From: Artemisia argyi | Lineage: Eukaryota; Streptophyta; Magnoliopsida; Asterales; Asteraceae | Assembly: GCA_030686995.1 (NCBI GenBank) | Contig: CM060702.1 | Location: 62,717,340-62,781,339, forward strand | DNA: 64,000 nucleotides | Reading direction: 5' to 3' | In this document: in pieces, positions 34,414 to 46,133 of the stretch | Layout of the letters: each line of letters starts with the position of its first letter | Numbering within the stretch: position 1 is the stretch's first letter | Notes under the pieces: generated by a model | Told to the model about the DNA's origin: nothing | Database searches by the model: none | The model's input: only the letters and a program-made list of their open reading frames with translations | Translations under genes and position numbers: made by a program

Positions 34414-36626
34414 CTATTATATAATAAAGGAATTACATTATTTCGGAGTGTTTTTACAAAACCATTCTCATTGAAAAATAGGTTGGACCAATAGGGGAGC
34501 TTGATTTTGACAAATAAGCGAAATCAAGCAATATGATTGGCTAATAAAATGTCAAAATTAAATTAATTTTGGTTAAAGTTTAATAAATTTAATGGAGAAT
34601 TTGATTGAGGAAAAAAACATAAAAATATAGGTGTTAAATTTATAAAAACAAAAACTTACAGAAAGAGAAGGTAATTAATAAAACTTTAGTGGTTGAATCT
34701 TAAATACATTATATAAAGTTAAATGTAAAATTACAAGTCTTCATGTTTTTTAATAACTTTAGATAATAAACAAATAACCCCTTACACTTTATACCCCCTA
34801 TGCTTTATAATAAGAACTTTGTTTACAGTTACATAAGTATTAGTATTAGTTTGAGAATTTTATCAATTAAAATACAAAATTTTTTTAATATACGAATTAG
34901 TTTTAGTATACTTTAAATATTTTTAAAATAAATATCGGTTTAAAACTTTAATTTTTTTTTACTATATACGTCAAATAAGGACTCATGTTATCCTATTTAA
35001 AAGTTGAATTTGTGAGTACACGGGTTTGAATATTAAATACAGCTAAATTATTATTAACAGTAATATAAATATCAAATGCTAAGCACGAGTTACTGTGATA
35101 TGAAAATAAATATATGCGATTGTAGTTATAACAACAACTCATTTAATTATTATTTAAAGTTTATATACGGATATCCGGAAAAACATTTTGAAAAAAGTTT
35201 ACGGAGTATATTTTAACTTCATCAAAGCTCATTCTTTGCTACTAAACTCGCATATTTTGTACAACGTGATATGAATAGTTAGACAACAACATCAACCTCA
35301 ACCTCAACATCTATGTCAGCAAACAAAGTGAAACCTTTCGTCCAATAAAATTTTTTTATAAAATATTAATAGATATTAATACATAATGAAAGACTCATGC
35401 ATATTTATTAGTTGTACTTATATCACAATTTTTACGGGTAAATTCTAATATATCTATATAGTAAACTAAAATTTTAAAATAAATTTGATTTATATGTAAA
35501 TCCCGTGATTTAACACTAATAACATGTGGTATTATTAAATATTTTAAATTAGTGTTTAATCACATGTGATTTCTCATGCTATTTTCAGGTACGTAGTAAA
35601 AAGAAAGAAAAAAGACAAAAAAAAAAATGTTTAAAAAAAAGGAAAAAAAAAGTTTGTTGAAAATATATCAAAGTATCCGTTTATAGATAATTTAAATGCT
35701 GGTCATGACGGTATAATTTGCTTTCTCTAACGATTAACGGTTCATGAGATATTTAAATTATAAAAAGTAGATGAAATATTAAAATACTTTTAATCTCAAC
35801 AATTGATTTCATTTTCAATGGATAGTAGGGGTGAATTCCTTGGTAGGTAATAAAAGTTTGATATGTAAAATAACCTTCCTTTTAATCATTTGTCGAATTT
35901 TTGCCCTAAGACCATTTATTGAACATTGGTGCACAATTAAACCCACAATTAGTAAAGATTTAATATGGTGTCCGCCTATTCAGCCCAAATTAGACTATTC
36001 ATCATGACCAAAGTTGTGAAAAGAATAGCCAGATAACCCAAAATTAGGTAGGTCAAAGATTGTGTAGATGATTGGAAAGCTAAAAATGTGTATTCTTAAT
36101 GCAAAAAATAATGAATTTTTTAGGAATTTCATACAAGTGTTTATGAGCATGTTAGGTATTCGAACTTACAGATTAGTGTTATATCACATTTGATATTTCA
36201 AGCCATCGAGTTTCATATTAAAAAATGGGAGAATTATATATATACTTAATCTAAATATCAAAATGTCATATATACTCAAAATACAAATTTTGAATGGATG
36301 TTGTACAATTTAGTTAATGCATGTTGGATGAATATGATACTATGGTGTTTAAGTTAGGTAAATATGAAATTGACCAAAATAAATCTCTAATTTCTATTAA
36401 TACCTATATTGAATTGAAAGTTCAAAATTTAAGTGTGATTTATAGTTAGAAGGGTAAGAAAGTTTATTTTTCAATGCTAAAAAAGACAAATTATTTGGAA
36501 ATTTACATAAATGCTTATACCCATTTACGATAACATGTTAAGTGTTTAATCTTACAAATTAGTGTTACATCACACGTGATATATTAAACAAAATATTATA
36601 CCAAAAAAAATTTTAAAAAAAATATC

Positions 36627-36663
<37 letters not shown>

Positions 36664-37112
36664 GTCAAAAGTATGTGAAATTCTCCTATATTAGAAGATC
36701 ATTAAATGTTCGTCACGATAATATAGTTTATGTATGTTAACGATTTACGATTCCCGAAAATTTTTCTACAAAATCGTGAAATTAAATTTTAACTAAAGAT
36801 ATTAATTAATAGTCATTTTTTTCTTATATAAAAAGATTGGTTGAAATTTGTCCTTAATTAATCATCATTTTTTTTTCTTCATGTAAAACGAACGGTTGAA
36901 ATTTATCCTTAGTATGCAAGGAAAATACTTGGTGAACGATGAATTATACCTAGCTTTAATAAGGAGTCAAAAAATAAATAAATAAATAAGGATCACCTAC
37001 GGACAAGGACGGGCCTACATGTATGTCAGGTGTGGCACGGGGTACATCAGATTTTAGGTTACAAAATGTAAATGGATTTCAAAACTGCCGTTTTTGTGAT
37101 ATATGCAACCCT

Positions 37113-37115
<3 letters not shown>
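34414..37115. other. AT-rich spacer, no recognised gene
   Basis: Phrases of the type ttagtgtta-atcacatgtgat recur near 35510-35570, 36176-36200 and 36556-36580. Poly-A runs lie near 35620 and 36628-36660 and a (TAAA)n run near 36970. The start ctattatataataaagg (34414) resembles some plant Helitron 5' ends, but no 3' end was found. Confidence 0.35.

Positions 37116-37143
<28 letters not shown>
37116..37143. repeat. (TA)n microsatellite
   Basis: A short pure TA run. Confidence 0.9.
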
Positions 37144-37146
<3 letters not shown>

Positions 37147-37959
37147 CTACTTTCGTTTCTTACGTTCGTTGTAAATTTAGTTAGCTTAATATATCTTTGT
37201 AACACCCTTTTAAAAATCTTAGGTACATCCCTGCCTACAATCCTACTAATTTGATTTCATTTAACCGACTTTATATACAATCATAGATGCACATAACTAT
37301 CTTTTACGAGTATACTAAGGTTTGTGATTAAGTTATTTAGAATCAACAAATGCGTAACGTTGCGATTGTATTACGAGTAGATGGCCATGATAACTTACAA
37401 AGTTCAAGGGAGTATTTTGGTAATGCTTTTATAATTTGGGTACATATCATACGTTGAAGTTGTTGTGGTGTATATACTATATACACATTGATGTTTGCTT
37501 CTTTAACATGTAACGTTTTATAAAATTCTATGATATATCTAGATGTTACTTTGTTTTTTAGCATACAATAAAGAGGTAAAGGAGACAAAAACTCAAATGA
37601 GGCAGCCAGAGTTTTGTGTGATGACGGTGATTGTGTTTGTCGGCATTTTGTCACGTGAACTTCTCCATCTTCCTATTTTACTCGACTACTCTTTTGTTTT
37701 CCTTCTTTCAAAATATCTTCGAGTACACGTATGAGTAAATTGCTAATATTAACAATTAGTGATTAAACAAACCATTCTGAATGGATACTCTCACCACTTT
37801 TTTTTTATTGTTTCACCACAATGTCTTAAAACTAATGCACATGATATAACATGATGAATGCATGAGTGTGGTGTGTGAATCATTATAAGTGGTGTTAGTA
37901 TCAATGCTCATTCTATTCACCACTAATATTAACACGTACAGTAAGATCATTCCAAATAC

Positions 37960-37995
<36 letters not shown>

Positions 37996-38559
37996 CTTTG
38001 GCGGTGGGTGCCTAACATTCTCTGGTTGAGAGGTCTTAAGTTCAAACTCACATGCGACAATCTTAAGCTTGCCTTCATCCCGGGTTATGGTTGCCTGTCA
38101 AACTATACTTTTTTCAAATAATAAGAAACGATGTTAAATGATATTAGCAAGTAAACTTAGATAAAATAACTTGGAATACATTTTGTTGGTATATGATAAT
38201 AACAACGAACTTACCAAAAGATTGTTGTAACCTTTGTTGGTGCAACTTTTGTTATTAGTGAATTACAAGACACACTAGAATAAGACGTCTTATTAATATA
38301 ATAACAATTTTACTGTCGTTTAATTTAGATTAAATCAAGTTATCCAACCATGAGTCATTAGTCCAAAACAAAGAAGATAACAAAAGAAGAACAGTTCACT
38401 TAAAATCATGTCGATTGTCACAAGCATCCTTAATGATCAATAATTCAATATTATCTTTAGTTATCTATTTGAAAATTTACTAAAGATATCCTCTAATAAA
38501 GTCAAAATAACTTTATGTAATCACAAAACTATATGAATTAATTTCTTTAAACAAGCATT
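37144..38559. other. AT-rich spacer, no recognised gene
   Basis: The 103-codon minus frame at 37343-37654 has an ATG but no family resemblance and no clear splice or promoter context. A poly-A run of about 32 lies at 37962-37993. Nothing else is identified. Confidence 0.35.
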
Positions 38560-38567
38560 AGAATCGG

Positions 38568-39116
38568 CTCTGTTGTAAAAATCGGTTCAGGCGGCTGATT
38601 AATCCCCGCATAATCGCGATCGCTCACTAAGCGCCTTGATTTATCATAATCGGCCTATTTAATCGTTTTGGTCAAAGATCGCTTAAAAATCAGACAACAA
38701 ACCGATTAATCGGACAAAATCAGTCTAATCGGATTAATCGGACAAATTTGCTTAAAAATCGGTCAACAAAATCGCTTAAAAATCAGTCAAAATCGCTTAA
38801 AAATGGGTCCACAAACCGATTAATCGGACAAAATCAGTCAAATATCGCTTAAAAATAGTCGACAAACTGAGTAATATCTATATTTGACTTTAAACTTTGA
38901 AAATTATGTATTATGTTTATATTTGAACACTAGAAATATTTGAACTTTGATGCATTATGCTTATCGCATACATATAATATAATATAATATCTAAAATTAC
39001 AATTGTGTGCATAAAAATTCCAATTCGATTAATCTTCGATTAATCCCCGCCTAACCGATTAAGCGTTAAGCCCTACCCGGCCGCCTCACTAGCGCTTAGC
39101 GATTTTCACAACCTTG
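38568..39116. mobile_element. hAT-type MITE 1, ATTAATCGG-rich
   Basis: It is flanked by AGAATCGG (38560-38567) and AGTATCGG (39117-39124), an 8-bp target duplication with one mismatch. Terminal inverted repeats are CTCTGTTGTAAAAATCG and, on the other strand, CAAGGTTGTGAAAATCG. The interior has repeated ccgattaatcgg and atcgcttaaaaat units and no transposase. The 8-bp duplication and short inverted ends fit hAT. Confidence 0.68.
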
Positions 39117-39261
39117 AGTATCGGTGGGCTAAAAAGGGGACAGCCCATAGTATATCAAAATACATATGATTATATTCCCTACTTAACTTTTTTAAAGGTC
39201 TTATTTTAAACATTACCAAGTGGTTGTAATCAACTAACAATTATGAGTTAAAACCACTTCT

Positions 39262-39385
39262 GGGTGGTGATGCACAAAACCGGGTTTGACCAAAAATCGG
39301 TTCGAGTTTGACAACCAGACCGGTTTTTAGTCAATGGGTTGAAACTGGTTTGGAGGAAAACCCGGTTCAGGTCGGGTTGATCTTG
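39262..39385. repeat. CCGGTT-rich fragment at the Copia-E truncation
   Basis: It contains aaaccgggtttgacc, aaaaatcggttcgag, gaccggttttt and cccggttcaggtcgggtt. Inverted ends are weak. It adjoins the point where Copia-E similarity stops. Possibly a MITE remnant. Confidence 0.35.
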
Positions 39386-39707
39386 GGGGAAAAACTATAA
39401 TCCTTAGAAAGGACAAAGCATTCATTATCAGTAAACAGAACTTTGTTCTTCTTGTTACACATTTTTGAGACACCGAAGAGATTATACTTAAGCTCTTCAC
39501 ATAGTACACATCTTCAAAATCCAAGTTTCCAGTTTTGATAGTTCCTTTACCAGAAATTTTACCACCAATACCTCCTCCAAAGCTGACATATTCTCCTTCA
39601 AATGGTATGAAGTTTGAGAGATAAGACTTATTGCCAGTCATAAGCCTTGAACATCCACTGTCAGAGTATCCTTGATCTGTCTTTATAGAATTTGGATGTC
39701 CCTGCAC
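39386..39707 (-). pseudogene. Copia-E protease and GAG-pre-integrase fragment
   Basis: The aspartic protease active site YSDSGCSRLMTG lies near 39650-39685, followed by KSYLSNFIPFEGEYVSFGGG, a KISGKGTIKTGNLDFEDVYYV segment (39490-39570) and, in another frame, VLFTDNECFVLSKDYSF. The frame changes near 39475. Similarity stops at about 39386 against unrelated CCGGTT-rich DNA. Confidence 0.75.
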
Positions 39708-39709
39708 AT

Positions 39710-41023
39710 AAGATAAGAGAAAATTTTAGTTTCTCTTGGAGACCCAAGCTATAAATGACTTGGATCTGCCCTGTGTATCAATATAATTATATCTATCAAA
39801 GGTCATTGATACACCATTGGGATTGTTAGAGGTATTAGTTCCTTTTTGTCTCCATTCCCAACGTGTTGAGGCCTTCACAACATTTCCCATTTTTACCCTA
39901 TTATTATTCACAACACTACCAATACTAACTTTTGGCCTAACAGTACAAACTGCTGGCTCATTAGTTTTAGCTTTAGGAACCTATTTCATGTTATGAACAA
40001 CCCTTTTCTCATAAAATGACCTTTTTCCTGTTTGTGCTGATTTAACAAAAGTTGTAATTAGTTTTGCACTTGTACCAGGTTGTCTTAGGTAAAAGATCAT
40101 GGTTGGTCTAACAGTACAAGTTGATTATGTTTGTATTGTTCTGGGAAACAAATTACTTTTGACATTAGGGTGATTGTTTCTTTGAAACATATTTTCATTT
40201 CCCTTTTTATTTGTATTCCCTGAGACCCTGGTTTTCCTAAATACCACTCTTCTTCCCTGGTGGTAACTACAGTAAGCATGCAAAAGATCAAAGCTACCAC
40301 AAATATAACATGCTTTATTATTCATAACAAAATCACTACCAAGTTGATGAGATTTAAGATTATTCCAGTTCCTATAGTTTCCCTTAGGACTTTTTGATCT
40401 AGATTTGGACCAATATATCTCAACATACTTGATTGGTGATCTAGGTTGTTTAACTTGTTGTTTAGGTGACTTAGTTTCACTCCTAACAACCTTAGGTTCA
40501 AGAGTTTCCTCTTTAACCTTAACATTTAACACTACTTCATCTGCTAAAGTTGAATCACTAGCACTTTCAAAAACTTCACTCTTTGGCTCAACCTTTTCTT
40601 CACTACTACTTTTAACAAATTTGGGACAACAGTTAAAGGTTGGTTCTTGAAATTATTCTAATCTTGTATGAGCCAAGTCTATACCTGGAGGTGCTGGGAC
40701 ACCTCTTAGTGGTGGAGGAATTGACTTGTACCCTACACCTGACTTTGCCTTATTAACAACCTGTGCTTCCTAAATTCTATCAATACTTTGAGACTGATAA
40801 GCAAGTGTATCACAGGTTGGTTTAACATTTTCATTTGCCTTCTTGAGCTTTTCTAACTCTTTTCTAAGGGCCTCATTAACAACTAACTTATAGTCTAAAT
40901 CTCTCTTTAAAACAGCTATTTCATCATTATATTTAGACTCATTAGCCCTATAATGTTCTAACTGTGCTTCTAAAATAGACAAGCCTCTTTTATGATTAGA
41001 AAAATTATAGTTAGAATCCATTA
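39710..41023 (-). pseudogene. Copia-E gag-pro linker with coiled coil and second Cys/His cluster
   Basis: 41021-40770 is a coiled coil (LEAQLEHYRANESKYNDEIA, LRKELEKLKKANENV). 40532-40125 is Lys/Pro/Ser-rich and contains the cluster CYICGSFDLLHAYCSYHQ near 40255-40310. 39911-39726 encodes a basic stretch before protease. Stops and frameshifts separate the pieces. It resembles long linkers I know from Asteraceae copia proteins. Confidence 0.62.
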
Positions 41024-41024
41024 A

Positions 41025-41644
41025 CTATGTTGCTTGTTTCTCTAATAGTTCCCTAAGTCTTTCACACTCTTTTAAAGCTTTACAAGATTTAGAACAACTA
41101 TCATTAGAATGTACCTCAGAATCAGAGAAGGCCATAAGAGCAAACTCTGTTGCTACCAATCCTGCTTCAGAAGATGCTTCTTCTTCATCTGCCATAAAAC
41201 TCCAATCATAACTAACTCTATCAATAGCTAGCACGGCTTTTGGTTCTTCAACAGATGGCTCTTTCTTCTTTTCTTGCTTGTACCAAGTAGATCTGTTATC
41301 TTGCTTCCTTGGTTTTCTGCATTCTCTAGCAAAGTGTCCCAACTTATGACAATAGAAACATTCTACTTTCTTCTTGTCAAAGCCTGCAGTTTCATAATAT
41401 TGATGGTAACTTGCCTTCCAGTCCTTTGCCAGAACTTCTTAGCCCTCATGCTAAGAAGTGCAACCTGCCACTTGATATCCATCTCTTCTATATCATCATC
41501 ATCAACTTGCTCCATGTCTTCATGTGTTAGAAGTGAACCACTGACTTGGCTTGAGATGAAAGCATAAAAGGTAGGATCTCCAAGTCCATCAACCTTCTTT
41601 TTAGAATTAGCATTGGTAACATTTGTACTAACAGTAGAAACAAC
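41025..41644 (-). pseudogene. Copia-E gag C-terminus with CCHC zinc knuckle
   Basis: The classic knuckle [14 protein letters not shown] (CX2CX4HX4C) reads on the minus strand at about 41324-41365 and marks the nucleocapsid RNA-binding region. Upstream of it in the protein (41380-41644) reads a DPTFYAFISSQVSGS segment and an acidic stretch, reached after a frame change. Downstream comes an acidic segment ([13 protein letters not shown]). Confidence 0.75.
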
Positions 41645-41649
41645 AAGAT
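41645..41649. repeat. Target-site duplication of Gypsy-D, left copy (AAGAT)
   Basis: AAGAT directly precedes the LTR at 41650 and recurs at 57091-57095 directly after the other LTR. Confidence 0.9.
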
Positions 41650-44600
41650 TGATGAGTGCTCAAATACTCATCATTTTTGTCGTATTTAAACTGCCAAAAT
41701 ATACAAAAACAATCAAAAGTTATCAAAATACTTAAATTATCCCAGGGATTGTGTTATATGTTTTAAATGCAAAATGAGCAAAAACAAATGAAAAACGATC
41801 AAAGTTTGCAATATTGGCAGTTTCAGTCCCCCAAGTTTCAAAACTTGTCAAAAATAGTCCCTATGCATTTATTTTGAAAGGAAAAGTCAACCCAAGCTTT
41901 TGAAAGTCAAATATCACAAAATATTATACTTGGGTCAAAAGTTACAAAATTTACATGTTTGGTCCCTGAGATTTCAAATTTGGCAAAATAGGTCCCTCGG
42001 AATTTTGAAAAATGGAAAATGGCAAAAATGGTTCTTGGAATTATGGTACTAGGCATTTTTGGTCCTTGGTAGCAATTTGGGAAAATTACAAATTCAATCC
42101 TCAAAGTTTGGTGAAATTGCAAAAATGGTCCTTGTAATAACTAAATACCAAACGGACCCTTTCATTATTGTAAAACCAATCCAAACAAACCAAATCCAAA
42201 CCACCCCAAACCCAATATCCTAATCATTACCCAGCCCAACCATACCTAGGCCCAACTTCCTTTTAAAATAACATAGGGTCAAACGGTCAAAGGGGTCAAA
42301 CCTCCCTTTGACCCGTCTTCCTCCCAACACCCCAACATAAAACCAGGGCTCCATGTTCCCCCCTCCTCCTCACCCTTTTCACCTATAGTCCCCCCATAAT
42401 TAATAAGACGCACCAACCCCCACCACCACATTTAATACCCTCGCCAAACACCACTCAATATTGCCACGTTTTGTTTTTGGCGGGAAAAGTCAATCAAAGG
42501 CTAGGATGGCTCAAATTATAATTCAACGATGGGGATTTGGTCTTAGGTCAAGGAAAAGGTCAAAGGAACTCTAAAAATGTGCTTGGAAGCCATGTGGAAG
42601 CTTGGAGGATTTATTTATGAATCGTAGTATATATAGAATGTAGTAGGAGCCTCATAAGGCATATATTAGTGTAATTTAGTTGTTTAAGTACTTAGTTTAT
42701 CTCTTGTAATCAGTTTTCAATCAATGAAAGTTCAAATTTAAGTTTATCTTTTGTTTCTAAATTTCAAGTTTCATAAAAATATTTCAAAGATCATAACAGG
42801 TTCATTAATGTATTGTAAGTTGATCATATGTTCACATAAGCTCATTTAGATGTTTAGATAAAAAAGAAACCAAAAAGTAAGCAGGAAATCACTCATACAA
42901 ACTCACAGGGTACCCTTGCATATTGTGGAAAGCTATTGGAAGCACCAAGTAATGGAATTGGTGGAGGGACTTTTACCTAGCTTATCATTGATAAGCTAGG
43001 AGCTAGTAGCAGAAAGAGAGGCCCTAGTAAAAGCTAGGAAAGGTTTAAAGCTTTCTTGTTTTTCAATTTTAGATTTTTAGAGTAATTTCTGCATAATCTG
43101 TGTTTAGGTTGATTTGTGTTATCTAGTTGCTTATTTCTGCTTAATTTACTTAGTTATCACTAATTAGATAAGTTACAGTGAGTAGATTGTAGTTTGGTTC
43201 CATTTTATTCAAAGTTTCATAATCATCTGTGTTATTAAGGGTGTTTGGATTTCTCTGTATTGAATGCTTCAGTTGGTTTCATTGATCCACTATTGCTCAT
43301 AAACCATACTCAGTATCATATCAGACTATTTCATGCAGGTTTTTAGTAACAATTAGCTTCAAAGTCAAAATCAATCAAAAGCTCATCTCAGAATCAATCT
43401 GTGTGGATTTAAGTTGAACAAATCTTCATAACATCTCAATTTTAGGAAAAGTAACTCAAATTAGCTTTATAATAACTTAACTAAACATCTTTAATCATAA
43501 AATCAGTGTTTGAAGTTCAAAAAAGTCAAATATCAAGTTTTTCATAAAAAGTCAAAAGTGAACTCCTCAGATTTTCCAAAACTTCAAGGAATTTTTGTGA
43601 TTTTTGGGTTGAGAATTAAGGTCTGAAACTTTTTATGGTTAAAGCCTACCACCTTAACTTTATGAGTTCATGCATGGCTTATTTTCTAGATTTTTTTCCT
43701 AAGCTGTGCAACTGCTTATTTTAGGGTGCAGGGAAAGCAACCTCCCCTGCACCAGGGATTTTTCCCTTTTTCTTGGGCCTATTGTGACCAATCCAGTGGA
43801 CCCCACACCAAGCCCTTTGGCTTTTGAGCAGCTTATCAGTAGTACTTTGCATCCTTTGGCTTATTTCTGAGTTTAGCTTATTAGATTTGGCTTATTTGAT
43901 CAATCTTTATACCCTGACCTCAAAACATACACTGAGTGAGTCAGTGTATAGACCTAAGTTCATAAGCTTGCATCTCCCTACATAGTGGATCCCACCTTGT
44001 GCTTTTTGGCTTATTGGAAACCCCAATAAGCCAAGTTTTCATATCTGAGCTAATTTTGTATCTGTGCACTTATTTGGACTAGCTAATCAGTGTTTGTAAC
44101 TTGGTTGTTTCATTAAGCATTCTGAGACCTCAGCTCATTGAGCTTATTTCTCAGGCTCACTAAGAGCTTATTTGTGAGCTTATTGGCCTGACCCTTGGCT
44201 TATTGAGAAGCCACCCAGTCCAACTTGAGGGTTCAACCCCAAGATTGGACCCCTGACCCCTCTTGTGGCCCCTACACTCGGCTGCAAGTAGGCCATTTGG
44301 GCCTGTTTGGTCTGTCAAATAAGCCAAGAGCTTGTTTGGCTTATCCAGCTTATTTTGTGCATTTATCTGGTCCCTCTGTGTTCATTACTCATCATCATTG
44401 TTGTTTATTTGTTTGTTTGGTCTAAGATCTCAGTTGTGTAAACTATTCAAAGCAATAAAATCCTAAAAAGCTTAAAAAGCTCAACTGTTTTCAAATAAGC
44501 TCATCAAATAGCTTATTCTTGGTCCTCACACAAACTTGCTTCACAAAAGTTTCTTAATATCATCTAATAAGCAGGTTTGAAACAGAAAAATCCAAAAAAA

Positions 44601-45592
44601 AGTCTAACTTAATAGAAGTGATAACTTCTATTTAAGCCAATTGGCTTATCACCTTAGCTTATTTATAAGCTAATCCCATTTTTATATTTTTCCTAGGCTT
44701 CTGGTATATAAAAATAATTTTTGTAATTTTCTCAGATTTTTCTTGCATCATATAGTATTTTTCTTAATTTAAATTAGTTTTTAATAATTATTAAATAGTT
44801 AATAATTAATAATAATTAATTAGAAAATCAGAAAAATATAAATTAAATTTTAAAATTAGTTTTTAGTTATTTTTTATTTTTCCAAATTTTATTTTCAATT
44901 TTAGTGTAATTTCATAATTAATAAGAATTTAGGATTAATTTAAATACTTAAAAAGTAATTAATAATTAGTTAATAATTAGTAGTAATTAATTAAAAAGTC
45001 TTAAAAATATATTTTCATTTCTAAAATTAGTTTTATAGTATTTTAGATTTTTCTAAGTTTAAATTATATTTTTCTAGGTTAATTTCATAATTATTTGTAA
45101 TTTAGGATTAATTTAATTAATTAAAAATAATTAGGAAATTAGTATTTAATTAATAGTAATTATAAAAATAGTGTAAACATTAGTTTTAATTTTCCAAAAA
45201 TTTTCTTTAATTATTAGGTTTGTAAGAATATCATTTTCATACCAGTAGCCTTTTCAGATCACCTCACTCACTTTTATTTTACGTACGTTTGATCACGTTT
45301 TCAGCAAACGTACGGTTTTTAGGTTTTAGGTAATTTCTTCTCAATCTAAATTCCAGTAATCAGTCACATAGCTTTCCTAAGCTATTTCTGTTAATAATTT
45401 CCAAATAATTCTCATAACCACCCTTTTCTGTGAATAATCATCGGATCACAATCACGCTCAGTTACAATTCACACCTTGTCGGGACTTAACGACCTGGTGA
45501 TGCCTTATATTACCCGGAAGCATTGGTCTAGGGATTTTGATCTTGTTGACCATATCCTTGGTCAATTTAGGTTGACTGTTTAGCATCAATCA
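41650..45592 (+). repeat. Gypsy-D 5' LTR (3943 bp)
   Basis: It starts TGATGAGTGC and ends CATCAATCA, directly before the primer site. The octamer-like phrase GCTTATT/AATAAGC occurs about twenty times between 43080 and 44680. Its unusual length is shared with Gypsy-B. Confidence 0.9.
42628..42635 (+). promoter_or_regulatory. TATA box of the Gypsy-D 5' LTR
   Basis: TATATATA about 980 bp into the LTR, repeated at 54126-54133 in the 3' LTR. The offset is almost the same as the Gypsy-B TATA box, which supports common ancestry of the two LTRs. Confidence 0.5.
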
Positions 45593-45597
45593 AATTT

Positions 45598-45615
45598 TGG
45601 CGCCGCTGCCGGGGA
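45598..45615 (+). other. Gypsy-D primer-binding site (tRNA-Asp)
   Basis: TGGCGCCGCTGCCGGGGA begins 5 bases after the LTR. It is complementary to the 3' end of plant tRNA-Asp as I know it (CCCCGGCAACGGCGCCA), with one mismatch. Confidence 0.82.
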
Positions 45616-46133
45616 GGTGTGCGCGTTTCTGCAGCATCTTTTGAGATTAGTGTTATCTCACCATCATCACTGTACAAATACCACCACTTTTGTAAATTTT
45701 AAATCAAAACACAAAAAAGTCATTAACACTTTTCCTAAAGTGTTAAAACACCAAAAAAATTAAAAACAACAAAACAGATCATAACGTTTTCTGAATCGGT
45801 TTTCTTTTAAGGTGATTCTTAAGGAGAAACGATTTTAGATTACGAGACGATACCAAAAATATTGTCCAAAAGTTTTTCACCCATACACAAAACACCCGTC
45901 TTTTCTTGTGAATAATAATCATACATAAAAACTAACCGTCGCAAACCAAGACAGAACACCTACCAACTAGGGGTGTGAACATAATAAGTTCCCAAACCTA
46001 AGATTTAAAACTTGCCTTTGTATCCCTGTGAGTGGTGTACCTTTCTTAAAGAAGCCACTTGCTTGTGATTATTGGTTTAAGTTCACTGTGGATTTGCCTC
46101 GATTTTGTTTTGATTAGCTTTTATCGCTAGTGC
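45616..46133 (+). other. Gypsy-D 5' leader
   Basis: About 520 bases of non-coding leader between the primer site and the gag ATG. No ORF or clear motif is seen. Confidence 0.5.

Noticed and set aside
34413..37240. Helitron-like 5' start (tctattatataataaagg) with a possible end downstream
   Set aside because: No CTRR end with a preceding hairpin was found, and the start resembles generic AT-rich sequence. A structural search (HelitronScanner) would decide.
37005..37245. Possible small hAT element (aggacgggcctac ... gtacatccctgcctac)
   Set aside because: Inverted ends match poorly and no 8-bp duplication was found.
37343..37654. 103-codon minus frame as a possible host gene
   Set aside because: It has no recognised family, splice structure or promoter, and its composition is like the flanks.
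44225..44425. 66-codon frame in the Gypsy-D LTR, repeated at 55723-55923
   Set aside because: It is preserved only because the LTRs are near-identical. There is no similarity to known proteins.
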